In this document: piece by piece, positions 49,901 to 61,764 of the stretch
How positions within the stretch are numbered: position 1 is the first letter of the stretch
Layout of the letters: every line of letters starts with the position of its first letter
From: Hydractinia symbiolongicarpus
Lineage: Eukaryota; Cnidaria; Hydrozoa; Anthoathecata; Hydractiniidae
Direction: 5' to 3'
DNA: 64,000 bases
NCBI RefSeq assembly: GCF_029227915.1
Contig: NC_079889.1
Location: 496,001 to 560,000, forward strand
Made by a program: the position numbers and the translations under genes
The notes under the pieces: model-generated
Told to the model about the DNA's origin: nothing
Seen by the model: only the letters and a program-made list of their open reading frames with translations
The model's database searches: none

Positions 49901-49962
49901 GAAGAATTTAAAGAAAAAACAATAACATCTTACCACAACAGGACAAGTACAAGCCGTAACAT
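43914..49962 (-). CDS. Cys-loop ligand-gated ion channel subunit C (GABA-A/glycine-receptor type, 491 aa)
   Basis: Eight exons: 49934-49962, 49069-49255, 48040-48293, 47341-47423, 47021-47164, 46312-46497, 45058-45221, 43914-44342. They total 1476 nt and are fully in phase. The first exon was placed by phase and gives a compact signal peptide (MLRLVLVLLCFTTICS). The ligand domain has LLRNYDKKVVPKIDGKPVEV, YWTDPRLAF and loop A HIWSPDIFFPNG. The Cys-loop is C-SMDLHNFPFDKQM-C, then STHMRINWNNASGG. M1-M2 reads CILIVTLSWIGFWIDYRSTP then [17 protein letters not shown], a PAR anion filter with Thr at 2'. M3 is ALIEYAIVGI. The M3-M4 loop is acidic/basic mixed, and M4 is VIDRTSRYVFPIMFII. N-glycosylation-type NMT and NNAS sites are visible. 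Intron 1 is filled by a 13-bp minisatellite whose unit resembles a 5' splice site. Confidence 0.92.
44440..44565 (-). mobile_element. degenerate mini-Helitron-like copy
   Basis: It shares GAGTTCGCCCGTCGCAGCAAA, ATATCGCATTTGCTCTGCG and GGACAGACAGACAAAA with the copies at 42743 and 42604. It lies in a channel C intron. Confidence 0.45.
46104..46244. mobile_element. 141-bp foldback MITE
   Basis: AATACAATAATAACCGATTA and CCGGGCTGTCCCG...TATCGCCC are mirrored by GGGCGATACTTTGCGGTACAGCCCGGGGTAACCGGTTATG and TTTGTATT. It lies in the channel C intron just past the M1-M2 exon donor. Confidence 0.8.
49352..49735. repeat. 13-bp minisatellite, ~28 copies, in intron 1 of channel C
   Basis: The unit is CTACCTGAGCTAT, with variants ACCTGACCTAT and ACCTGAACTGT. 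On the gene's sense strand each unit reads CAGGTAGATAG. Confidence 0.95.
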
Positions 49963-52900
49963 CCTGCTCAAATGGTTCTTTCTCTTTATAGACTGTTAGG
50001 CTGTCGTTTTTCTCTTTTCACAGCACGAGCGCAAATTCGGTTTAAACATCGAAACCGCAATAGCAGTCTTTAATGTTTAATTAAAAGGCAATTCATTTGC
50101 TTCTAAGGTGATCCAAAACTATAAGCAATACAAACGTAGGAATCCATGTTTGCTTGTTATTCTCTTTCTTGTACGTGAAATCATCTGTGTTGCTTGTTAG
50201 GTGATACCAATGAGATTAAAGCAGCAACAATACATTTGCTGTCAGTTAACATTTTGTTACGGTGTGTTTCTCGTGTTTAAGTACGATTTTCAATCTAGAA
50301 CAGAATAAACCAAACTGGTAATGAAATAGGAAACTATTCACTTCCTTATTGATAAATTTAAATAATTATTCTGAATGATTTCTTTCATAAGCTTAAAATA
50401 GACAATGAAACACATTTTGCTTGAAAGTGATATTATCACTTTTTTCGAAAATTCCTTCTTTGAAACTTAACTGCTAATAGGACTAATTCTATTAAAGTTT
50501 TTTTTTGTTAAATTGCATCAAATAAAAATTAACTATCATGCCGAATTGTTAACAAAGTAACGTGTGAAGTGATTCACTGTACAAGAAATTTCAATCAATA
50601 TTCGACCGTTTATCAAATAATTAGAATCAACGTTATGTTAACATACATATTTTATGTTCACTTGGCTTTTGGATAGATACATATTAATTTTGTTTGTAAC
50701 AAATTCTTTTTGCTATATTGAAACCGCTCTGAAGTTAATATATTATTGATGAGTAGAAGTTTCTAAACTGGTTGACATTTTATATTTAGCCTCCCTTGCT
50801 TTCTAACAGAAAAACTTTATAGAAAACATACAGTGTTGCTATGGCTATTTTTTTTGCCAAATTTTTTTCTGAGAAACTTTTCAATCTTACACTTTGGAGA
50901 AGTTGTTTCATGTTCAATTAACAACAAAAGTAGAAATTATTAAGTAGGCGAAATCAGCCCGGCCCTGGCCACTGTCATCTTTAAACAGCCTCCAAATAGT
51001 CAACTAGAAATGCATGTACCACAGAATAAGATTTTTTGATTGAGAGGTTGAAGTTACTTTAAGAACAATGAGTTTAAAAAGTGTGTATTTCCTTTCTTTC
51101 GTATATAAAGGATCAATTCTACTTTAGGAACGTTGAGTTTAAAAAATGCGTATTTTCTTGCTATCGTATATAAAGAAAAGTCCCATAACGTAATTTCCAA
51201 TCAACCTGTACGTTTTCCACTTATTTCAGCCGGTGGCGGCGTAATGATGGCGCATCTGGCTTATAGTCATAGATTGCACATTTGAATTCATAATTTGGTC
51301 CACTTCAGCTGACCGCAAAATATCCATTCCCGGTGAGTAATAACAATAACATATAGTCAAAAGAACAAAGTTACAAAATATATGACGTAATCTTCAAATT
51401 CCACTGCATCTGTTCACTGTGTGGATATTTCATAAATTTAAAAAAAGTGTTCAGCTTGAGAAAATATTTTTGTACATGAACATGTACCAAAATTTATTTA
51501 CCCTGGCACTTTGACAATTGGCGTGTCGGCAGAATCAAAAATTGGTTGTGGACCCACAACCGTGTAACCCTGGTACTTTGACAATTGACAGAATTAGAAA
51601 TTGTTCTTGTAACCAGAAAAATAAATTACCCATTTTTTTGTTTTAAATTTGCAGCTTTAAATTTTTTGAAAAATGAGCACGGCTAAAATATTAACCCTAT
51701 AATAACTGTTTATGAGGGCAATACCGGAGATTATTGATCGACGTCAAATTCAAATACGTGACAGGGGTCAATATTCTCCGGTATTGCCCGAAATAAACAG
51801 TTATTATGTGAATTATTATCCGGGTACTGCATTTTACAACAAAGAATATAACATTATAAGCAGGATGTAGAAAGCATGTCTTAATAAATACTATTCCCAT
51901 AAGGAACGTATATTCGAACTAAAAATGTATTTTTTTTTAAATCGAATATTGTGTAAACATTACAGGTTTTTATTGTACAATATATCGTGTACTTCGTTAG
52001 AAATAAAAGTAAGTTTTAATTCTGTTTCGTGCTTTGTTTACTTTTTTTGTGTTTATTTACATTCAATGCTACCATATTTAAACTTTAAACACAGTTGCTA
52101 TGGTAGCGGGCTATACCGTGGAATATTGCCCGCTATGATTTAAGTTCTAACCAATCACATTGCGCCATTTTCGAAAATATTGATGCCACCCTTTTACCCG
52201 CTGCTGTAAAATAACATCACTGGAGTCGACGGCCGACGATAAAAGAGCCGGCGATAAGTTAGGATCGTAAAAACGCCCATAATATATTCCAATTCATTTA
52301 TTAATCTTTTTAAAGAATTTTATTACACCTTATTGTTTCGTCAATTCAAGTCACACACCGTTCAAATGCCGTTTTAAGTAATAGCCAGTTCTGAACGACA
52401 CTACTCCACCCCGTTAATCTCTTGTCACTCATGAAATTTATTGAAATTCGTTAAACACGATCTTAAAGTAAAAACGAGTACATTATGGCGTCAATGTACT
52501 GACGCATATGTTTCGATACACAACATCCATTGCCCATTGAAAATCCTAGTTCTCTTCATATGTATCCTACGTTGCTAAAAGGTGCTGATACTAACTTAGC
52601 TATCAGAATTGCACTAGTTTTGCCATTTAACAAACAAAAGTTAACACTGAAATTAAATCCCGTTGAAATAAAACAGGTCAAAACACTATGTCCAAACTGT
52701 ATTACATCTTATAATAAAAATACAAATATTAGGTAGAATTTACAGGATTTATGACCGAATTCGCTTAAAAAAACATCCCTTGAAAATACAGGTTTGGCTT
52801 TAAACAGGCAGGTAGATAAATCCGTGTATTAAGCGTAAAGGATATTACTTTTTTCAAATAATTCCTCATGTTAGACGATTCAAGGGCAGTTTTTTCTCAG

Positions 52901-53211
52901 ATAAAAATAGCATATTCTTGTTATAAATTCAAATGAAAAATGTTAATTGTCATAATTAACTGTAATTATCAGCTCGTTCCCGATTGGTTAATTTTTATGA
53001 ATTTCGATCCTCTTCAGTTATATAAATATGTGCTCAACATCATTTTACTTTGCCGGATGATGGGAGAAGGATCTCCCGAAACGTTGCCTACTAAACTATC
53101 ATGTTCAAGAAATGATAAACTTTCCACATTAATATGAATACTGAACAGACAAACCGAAAAAATATCTTCAATAAAAACGTTTTCTTAATATGCTACGAAA
53201 TCAAAACATCT
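49963..53211. other. 3.2-kb gap between channel genes C and D
   Basis: No gene recognised. It contains one MITE (51699-51807) and a small inverted repeat at about 52102-52133 (TAGCGGGC/GCCCGCTA). Two short related tracts near 51050-51170 (CTTTAAGAACAATGAGTTTAAAAA-type, TTCGTATATAAAG) form a local ~75-bp duplication. Confidence 0.5.
51699..51807. mobile_element. 109-bp MITE
   Basis: The termini ATAATAACTGTTTAT and ATAAACAGTTATTAT, with inner GGCAATACCGGAGA and TCTCCGGTATTGCC, form long inverted repeats. No coding capacity. Confidence 0.85.
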
Positions 53212-56200
53212 TTATCGATCTTTTCCCAGTAATGAAGTTATGAAGTATCCCAAATTAACCAACAAAAACGATATAGGAAATGCGTATCTGCTAATACGAT
53301 CGATGATGTGAACTTCTTTATTTCGTTTTTGATGTCGATACATCTTCCTTGTAACTTCTTTGCTCTTTTGAAATACAGACTTGTTATGAATTTTTTTGTG
53401 GGTTTGCTGAAGATGAGAAAATTGAAGTTGATTCTCAGATGGATTAAAAACTAACTTGTTTTGCCTTCGACTTTTGCTTTCGTCTTTTTGGTTCTCTTTG
53501 TTATTATTCTTGATGCATTGATAATTTTGTTTTCGTTTTGCATTCTCCTTTTTCTCTTGGTTGTTGGCTTGCTGACTTTTCCTTTCTTTTATATTTTCAC
53601 CCTTTTTTAATGAGTTTTTTTCAGGCTAAAACATGCGAGAAGTAATATTAGTAACGCTTAGAGAATTCAGTTTTAATTTATACATGTATGTTAGTGAAAA
53701 TGAATTCAGGCCGAGTAGCTACGTTGTTAATGTGTTCTTGAGTTTTGGCAAAATCTTTGGTTCGATGTTTTTATAAACTAGGTTCTTATAAATGTATAAT
53801 TAAGTAGAATGGAATTAATCAGATAAAATAACAAACAATATTATAAAACCAGGTATGAAAGAATTGTAATTTAAAAAGGTGGTAATTTTCTTTCGTAATG
53901 ATATGAAAAGTTCCCTTTTTTCCGCTTGCAAAGGTCTGATTTCTATGCGATTCACATAACAATGAATTCCAGTGACAGTAGCATCAACATGAACTGTGGT
54001 TTTTATTCTAGGAATTGACAAACCCACCTGTGCCAACAAACTTTCCTTCGATAGTTTGTCCTTCAATACCCGATTGGTGATATTAACAAGAGCGTACTCA
54101 ATAAGTGCTAGGAACACAAACAGAAAGCAAGTCAGGATGTACCAATCTGCAGACGTGTGCTCTTTTCCATTGTTTGGGAATGTTGGTCGAATGCTGTTAC
54201 CTGAAAAGAAAGTTTGGCAAAGTAGCTCTCTTGTCGCTATTGATTAACTTTCATCTTCTTTAATTAAAATTTAGCCAGATCACACTCCAAAGTTATGAAT
54301 TATATTACTTTCACCTAGCCGTTTGTAACACAAGCCGTTTTAAATAGTGTAGCAAAAGAAGGTTACAAAGAGCAAAAGCATGAAGTATTTCGTCAAACAA
54401 TTTTTACCCTCCTTAACCGAATTCCCTTCATTGTAGTATACATTTTACTATTACAGTCCATCGTGGAAGAGAAAAAACTCCAGTTTTGAGATGGTAAAGA
54501 TCTTTTGACAAAATATGTGCGTGTGTGCGTATTTGTGAAAGAAAACACAGTCGTACATATCCCATAATGACTACTTCGTACATTTTTAGTGCACAAAGCT
54601 AAATTGGATATTATCTTGAATAAAATGCAGATATAAAGATACCTAGCATGGTGATAGTCAACATGGACGTGATATCCAATACAACTCGTGCGTTTGCAGC
54701 TCGATAATCAATCCAGAAGCCAACCCAGGATAGCATAACAATCAGATTGTAAGGAAAATATACTTGAAAAACATAATGGTTTATGTCACGTGATAAATGC
54801 ATTGTCACATGTAAGCTGTCGTAATAATCTAGAAAAGAAAAATTCAAACTCTGCTCAAATCAACCTCATTTGTAAATCCATCCAAAAGATGTGGGAATAT
54901 TTTGCCAATATAGACTGCAATGATCAAAGGTGATACATCAAACAAGTTTATTACAGATTAAAATGAGCTGACAAGATGAGGTAATACATACACACAACTT
55001 TTGGTAGGGATTCTTAAGTATTCAATAATCCGAAGAAAGTAAGGGTTTTGGATTGGAAAATGTATTAAAAAAAATAAATGGATAGTGGTGAAAAATAAGT
55101 ATTTTTAAAAAATGACATTAAGATTGCTTCTCCAATTGAATGGCATACACCCCAATGTAGATCAAGTTGTCATGAAGCATTTCTAACGCGTAACATCCTT
55201 CTCTGTATTTGAATGCAACAAAGACAAAAGTTGAGTGACTGGATGTTTCGAGTGGGATGCTTTGCTCATAGCTAGGGGGGGTGCTACTTTTATATAAGAA
55301 TAAACTTTAATGAAAATACTACAGACATGACACGTTAACCACAACAGACTTACTGTTGTACTTTGTCTTAGTAACTTCGTAATCATATCCATCAAAAGAA
55401 AACTCTGACATGCTAAGACGTCGTAGAGCTATCAATGGTCCACCAAGAGACGTGTTCCATAACAGACGCAAACTTGTAGATGGGTACGAATCTGAAAAAC
55501 AAAATCTGTTTATTGGTAGAGATATCTTACAAATAAAGAAATAAATGACAAATGACACAAGGAAGAACATAGCTTGCTCTAATGAAATATAATCATGTTG
55601 GGCATGCAGATATACATGTTTAGATTTTACTGAAGGGGCTATCTGCTTACGTACTAAGCTAAACTCTTTTCGTCCCTACGTACAAAAATGTACGCTATGA
55701 GAGTATCCCTCACTATCACACATCCCAGTTGAAACTGCAATTGTAAACATGACAGAAACGGGAATCTGATTAGATGTTAGAACTTACATGATTCAATTGG
55801 AAATGTGCAATGCTGTTTATCAAAAGGAAAACTTGTTAAGTTTAAAATACATGACACCACCAAGGATATTCTATGAAATAAAAATATTATAAAAAAGCAG
55901 TGTAAAACATTCCTGTTGCTATATTGTTATTTATAAAAAAATTATTTTCCATAAAAACACATTCCAGGGAAGCAAACTTTCCTACGATTGCACTAGAGAG
56001 TATTTTTTCTGTTACCTTTGACTGTATAAAACGTAACCATCTTTCTGCAAGAGTAATACCATGTTTGGTTTCGTCAAAGTATACACCTTTGACCTGACTT
56101 GGTTGGTAAAATACAAGTTAGGCGTCCATATTTTTTTAACAAATTTAGAAGTGAATGCAATTGGTTGGTTTGAATAACTATTATTTGCGGTTAATTCTCC

Positions 56201-57814
56201 AAATGCTAACCGATAGTCTCTCCAAGACTTTCGAATGTATAAATCAAAGTTGAATTGCTAAAAATACAAAATATGACTCCTTTTTATTGATGTCAAGTTT
56301 TTCAACATTCCATGAGGAATGCGTCAAAGGTCGGGTAGCTTTGATTCTATCAGGGATCAATTTATACAGAATTAATACTGAACACCTGTAATAGAGTGCT
56401 CCATCTGGTGTTACAGTTTACTTGCACTTAAGCGCTCAACCTAGCTGCTAACTCAGAGTTAGCCAGCTATATATTACCTCTATATTACCTTATCGGTAAA
56501 AAAGAAGTTGGCAAAAAAAATTAGTCGGCAAAAATAAAAAATCGGCAAAAATATTAGTCACTTGAACAAAATTTAGTCACTTTTAGGCGACTTTATTTTT
56601 ACCGATAAGGTATAACTCTCTGTGAGCCAAAGCTTGTAGTTTCGAGTGGCGGCAGACGGATTCCCGCGGGCTATGAACTAGTTCTTTAAATTTTTAGAAA
56701 CACACTTATAAATGGTCATGTTAACGGAGGAAGGCTTTAATTAAAAATACGTAAAAGAGTAACAGTGATATGCTCCGGATAATGCTAATACAAACAAATA
56801 ATAATAAAGAAACTCACAGTTGTCCCTAAACGAGCAACAGTGGTGAAGCCAGCCACCATTATTTGTACGGATACATTAACAGGCTCGCCATATTTTGACG
56901 GAATAGCTCTTTTGTCGTATTTCTTTAGCATTTCGTTAACATAAGCTCGTCCTCCTATTTCAGCTTGATGTAAATGTTTCTCCTCTTTTGCAACCGCAAT
57001 TCTAATAAGAAGAAAAAAGAACTTTTATGAAACTATCATTTTGGTAAAAATCATCTACTTGTAAATTTTATAAAGAAAATAGTATTTAAATTGCGTACTA
57101 TGAATATATTTACAATTAAATATTACAAATGTGATTTTGAATAAAGTTCTGGCCATTTTACCGTTTTGTAGTTATCCATATTTAAACACTTAACACTTCC
57201 ATTTTATGTCTTCACGTACATTGTTTTTATGCATGCTTTTTTTCACCAGATTGTTAACTGTCAAGATTTTTAATTACAACTACTTGCGCCGCGTCAACCC
57301 ATTTATAAAAACTGGCTTATTTCGCCAACCAAGGCAAGCCGGCTAAAACGGGTTGGTCCGACTCATGTAATTGTCACAGCACGGATTTAGCTCAGTACAT
57401 GATCACGCAAAAGAGTTTTATAAAACTTATAGAACACAACATGGCCTTTCATATTTATTTGTAATGGATGTGAGAGACCATGCGATTGTTAGAATATTCA
57501 GGATAAGGGTCATTAATGGGCTCATAGTTCTTATCAAAGGTTTCGCGACAATCAGGTGCAGTTGTATCTTGAGGTCACCCACATTCAATGGCTATCCCTT
57601 GCAGGTTGAAAGTGGGGTATTATAAGTTGGTTAACCTGAATCATGTAATCATTTCATTAATATTGCTGATCGCTTGACAGTTCTAGTGATAATGCAAATT
57701 CAGTGATTCTGTTGTTTTTTTGAATGAAAATGTACATTACAGTAAAAATGCTTCTAACCTGATTATAACAAATGATACCAAAACACGCGCTGATATTGCT
57801 TTTGTGAAGAACAT
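53212..57814 (-). CDS. Cys-loop ligand-gated ion channel subunit D, divergent pore (491 aa)
   Basis: Eight exons: 57759-57814, 56818-57001, 56016-56257, 55788-55870, 55354-55491, 54643-54828, 54028-54200, 53212-53625. They total 1476 nt and are in phase. The signal peptide is MFFTKAISARVLVSFVII. The ligand domain has LKKYDKRAIPSKYGEPVNV, SWRDYRLAF and loop A KIWTPNLYF (Asn for the usual Asp). The Cys-loop is C-ILNLTSFPFDKQH-C, then ESYSYPSTSLRLLW. M1 is YNLIVMLSWVGFW. M2 reads ANARVVLDITSMLTITMLG, so -2' is Asn, 2' is Val and 4' is Asp instead of Gly. M3 is ALIEYALVNI. The M3-M4 loop is very long, Lys/Asn/Gln-rich and low-complexity, followed by HIIDRISRYAFPISFLL (M4). The frame is intact throughout, arguing against a pseudogene, but the pore and loop A changes suggest an accessory or altered subunit. 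Confidence 0.9.
56488..56610. mobile_element. intact 123-bp MITE, CCTTATCGGTAAA termini, TA flanks
   Basis: The left end CCTTATCGGTAAAAAAGAAGT and the right end GACTTTATTTTTACCGATAAGG are inverted repeats flanked by TA. The interior has repeated AGTCGGCAAAAA and TTAGTCACTT blocks. It lies in a channel D intron and is the best copy of the family seen also at 629 and 37890. Confidence 0.85.
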
Positions 57815-60560
57815 AATTACATGCTTCAGTGGTGTACGTTTAATTAAAACCAAGTGACAAAGGTTTACACACACGCTAACTAACTGTACGTGCTCAATTT
57901 TAACAATTTATCAGTTTCTGTATTTCTTAATTTAAAATATAAATGAAACAAACAATGCTGAATTGAAATAAAATACTTTCAATAGATCCAAATGGGTTTA
58001 ATTATGCAGTGATTAATATTTCACTATGAAGTTATTCATGATTTAAAATTCTATTTTTTCAACAGTTGGTTCTCCAAGGAGAGTGATTTCTAACAACAAG
58101 ATCCTGCAAAATATGAATGCCCCATTTGTTTTCTTTTAGCACTGGACAAGACTTTACTGAGACTTAATGAGCACGAAGACCTACAGCCTAGCAATTCTTC
58201 GGTAGGAAATAATATGTTTCTAAAACAATGAACACTCGAGCCACGTAAAAGGTAACCATCAAATGCAAAAGCGATCTGGGAACAAGGTTGTTAACTCATG
58301 CAGTTAGTTTTACTTTAACGAAACCATTTATTTTAAAATACAATCTAGATAATATTACTTCTTACTGGATTATCTAATGCAAATCCTTTTAAAACAATTA
58401 GGGTTAACAGAGACAATATTGCTAGTTGTCTCGTTTACTTCAAATCTTATCCCATTAAGTTAGTCGTGTGGATATCTAACACGAACATACTCTGATATCA
58501 TAATCTGTTGTTGATGATCTTTTTTCCTCAATGTGAATATCAATAAATTTATTAAAGGCTTATAACCAAATATGTTAAGATACATTCAATGTAAACTTTG
58601 CTTTGTCACGTGACCAAGGAAATAAGAGGGCGGAATAAGCGGAAAAATATCACATATAATAAGTTAGTTTCGTACAAGCATGAGATTTTTTGAGTAAGAT
58701 ACTTATTTCTTGTAATTCTTTCGAAAATTTTTTATTCGGACAGCATAACACTTGTATCACATATACGAAGGTTATACAGAGTTAATAAATCAAGTTATTT
58801 TCGATTGAATGCAATAAATTAGAAAATAATTGATACAGTTTGTGTCTACAAGTTCAAATAGTAAAAAAGGAAAAGTCACCATTCTGTCATGATATTTACA
58901 ATTTCAATGTCAGATGCAGTTATAATCCGGTTTCTCTTTGCCCTAGTACTTCTGATGCACAAGATCTGGTGACGATGATATTTTAGACCTTCTCCAACAT
59001 CCTTATTAACTGGGACTTTTTGTCTAAAGTTTTTGGCACCTCTCCTTCTACAAGTTTCTTTTTAGTAGTTCTTTCTGGTTGCGCCACAAAAGCACCGCTA
59101 TTACCGATTAAGCATCCAGGACCCGAATAATTGCCCGCCCTTCCATTATCCAGGAGAGTAGGAAAACTTTTAAAGAGTTGTAACATAATGCAGTTCGAAT
59201 GTTATTTTACAGATACATCCGCGAAACAGATGGTCTTGCGATCGGATCGGAAGCCCATCAAATATCGCGAATAGTTGGTTGCATAAGTCTGATTCTGCCG
59301 TGAAAGGTGATGCATACATAAATCGTTTTTTAATGCTTTCGGGAAATCGACAGAAAAGATATACAAAGTAAATACAAAGTAAATGAATCGACATTAAAAG
59401 TTTTTGTTAATGCCTTAAGTTTGCTGTTGAAGAGGAATACAACATGTCGATTGCGTTTTTAGATATCAAAATTACATGATTGACGATTTCTTAAGCTCAA
59501 TTTGGTTTGCACTATAAAACAATCTACTTAACAGTTACAGAAATAAAAAGAAGAAAAAACGAAAATAAAAGAAAATGAAGAAACAAAAGATGGGCACATG
59601 GTCTTTACACAATACCGTGAAAAAGCGTCAAACAAATTCGAAAAAATGTTGAAGAGTTGAAGGTACCTTCGTAACGTAAATTTTTACGTTACGAAAACTG
59701 AAAAATCACATTGAAAGCCTTAAGTCCTTTTGTATAAAGTCATCTTTTTATACTGTACGAATTATCCACTGCATAATGCATAAGAAGTCGGCCAAACTAG
59801 CTGGCATTTACTTTTCCGAATCAGAGAACGCCGACGAAAAAGTAGTCCAGTTGGGAGCTCACATTGCGGCGTGCAAAAACCGGAGCTTAAATGAATGACG
59901 TTGGTGTTATTGTAAGCACATACAGATCATTAACATATTTAATAAGATTGAAAGCGTTACACATCAATAACAAAGTCTTAATCTAAAGATGGATTTAAAT
60001 CTTGTGCTTTAGTCATTGACTTTTAACAGCATAATGCTGCGTTAACTGCAATGTATTTTAATGCGAGTTTTTTGTGTTTTTTTGTGTTGATTTAAGTCGT
60101 ACGTAGTTTAATGTTTGATGTATAATGATACAAATTGTTTTAATTGTTTTTTATTGTTTTTATATTTGTTTTTAGTCGATATAAAATATATTAAAATGTA
60201 TTTCAAAAAAATATTCATTGCTGGTCACTATTTACGAATGAATTTGTATTGGTGAAATGTGTTTGATTCAAAGACTCATATATGATCAGTGAAATGTCAT
60301 GGATTATTATTTTGCGCTGACCTGTGTAGTCTGTATGTAAGTAAGAGTTTGCAAGGTGTCTTTATGTAAGCGCGATGCCAAAAGTAATTCAGAGAGAATT
60401 TGAAATAACTAGACGCTGCATATATAAAGAATTGTTTCTCGCGCTTAGCCGAAGAAATCTTTCGCTGGATTATAAAGTTGAAACTGTTATGCTGTCTTTC
60501 TGTCATAGAGAACAGTTCAATTTTTATTGTGATTTACTTGATAGCTGTTGAAATCTTAAA
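57815..60560. other. 2.7-kb stretch upstream of channel D, no gene supported
   Basis: It should contain the channel D promoter. Two overlapping minus-strand open stretches (59170-59394 and 58983-59186) have some protein-like composition but match nothing I recognise and would need a frameshift to join. Confidence 0.45.
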
Positions 60561-60564
60561 GAAT

Positions 60565-60627
60565 AACCAGTAGCTCAATTGGTAGAGCAGGAGATAGCTA
60601 CGATGTGGGTTCGAATCCTACCTGGTT
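60565..60627 (+). pseudogene. tRNA-like sequence with shortened anticodon arm
   Basis: AACCAG pairs with CTGGTT (acceptor), GCTC...GAGC forms a D-arm and GTGGG-TTCGAAT-CCTAC a T-arm. Only about 16 nt are left for the anticodon arm and variable loop, so it is not a normal cytosolic tRNA. Confidence 0.5.
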
Positions 60628-60832
60628 TAAGTTTTGCAACATTGATTGACTGATTGTTCAAATACATATTCGGCAAAACGTGTTTATTTTTTTGGAAGAA
60701 AAATGAAAAATTATCTAAACTTTCTTCAAACTAAAGTTGCTTAATAATTTACTTAAACTGTATTTAGCGAAATGTGCAATAATTTAACCATACTGAAAAC
60801 GTTATTAACTATAATGTTTGTTTTATCCTTGT

Positions 60833-60915
60833 GTACTCATTGCTCAGTTGGTTAGCGCGTTATTACAATGCAACATCTGACTCCCACTGCTGTGGTTCAA
60901 ACCCGACGTTGGATC
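60833..60915 (+). pseudogene. tRNA-like sequence, degenerate
   Basis: TTGCTCAGTTGGTTAGCGCGTT (box A region) and TGTGGTTCAAACCCGACG (box B region) are in correct order, but the acceptor stem does not pair. Confidence 0.4.
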
Positions 60916-60988
60916 ATATCGAAATAAAAATATTGCTTGAAAAAACGGCAATTCTTAAAACATAAGAATTCTTTCACTCTAGTTCCTA

Positions 60989-61070
60989 TGGATCAGTGGC
61001 GCAGTTGGTTAGCGCGTTGCACATTGAACAAGTTATTCTCTGATTCGGTGGTTCAAACCCACCCCAGGTA
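60989..61070 (+). pseudogene. tRNA-Asn-like pseudogene or SINE head
   Basis: GTGGCGCAGTTGGTTAGCGCGTT and CGGTGGTTCAAACCCACCC resemble the D- and T-arm regions of animal tRNA-Asn. The T-stem GGTGG/CCACC is perfect. The anticodon arm and acceptor stem are lost. Confidence 0.45.
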
Positions 61071-61080
61071 ACAAAATCAG

Positions 61081-61340
61081 TCTTCGCATCAAACTAGTCA
61101 AATCAAAGTCAAATCTACAAAAATCTCAGTGGAAGCCCAATAGTCTGCATCTGTAACGAGTCGTCGCATCTAAAACTAGTTAAATGTACAAATTAGTCTC
61201 ATAGTCTCATTAAAAGCCAAATTGGCCGTATCTCTACTAAGTCTTCGCATCTATCAAAATAGTCTAATCTGTGTCAATAATCTACGAATTAGTCTCAGTG
61301 AAAGTGTGCGTCTATAATGTGTCAGAAGTAAAGTTGTGTC
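61081..61340. repeat. three tandem ~85-bp units
   Basis: Each unit starts AGTC(T/G)TCGCATCT/A and continues ACTAGTTAAAT/ATAGTCTAATC, then CTACAAATTAGTCTCA-type, AGTGGAAGCCCAATAGTC/TAAAAGCCAAATTGGCC, GTATCTSTA. They directly follow the third tRNA-like sequence. Confidence 0.65.
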
Positions 61341-61550
61341 TCAAAGTCTCGATCTCTGAAATCATAAAACTGATAATTAAATAGTTGCTCTATGTGACGC
61401 ACGCAACACTTGATAAAAAATGAAGAATTACACCTGTCTGCAGCTACAACTGAAACGGTGGATTGTCGACAAAAAAATGAAAATAAGCAGGGGTCTTGCA
61501 TAACTTTGTTTTGATTTCTGTTAAATTTTATTTTTTAAAAAACTAAAAAA

Positions 61551-61764
61551 TTCCTTTAATGCACAGTGTAACTTAACGTGCGAAACATTTAATGAAAAGA
61601 ATATGTCTCAACAGAATGATTAGAACTACTTAAATATATTCACAATAAGACAAGATTTGCCCGCTTCATTGTGAATAAATTGAAGTAATTCCTCTCATCC
61701 GGTTAAGACATATTCTTTTCACTTAATGTCTCACACGTTAAGTTACACTGTGCATTGAAGGAAG
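61551..61764. mobile_element. 214-bp foldback MITE
   Basis: TTCCTTTAATGCACAGTGTA, ACTTAACGTG and AAAAGAATATGTCT on the left are mirrored by AGACATATTCTTTT, CACGTTAAGT and TACACTGTGCATTGAAGGAA on the right (about 54 bp each). A nested CTTAAATATATTCACAATA/ATTGTGAATAAATTGAAG pair lies inside. Confidence 0.85.

Noticed and set aside
57371-57625. Plus-strand 84-aa ORF
   Set aside because: It lies in channel D intron 1, has no domain and no splice or promoter support.
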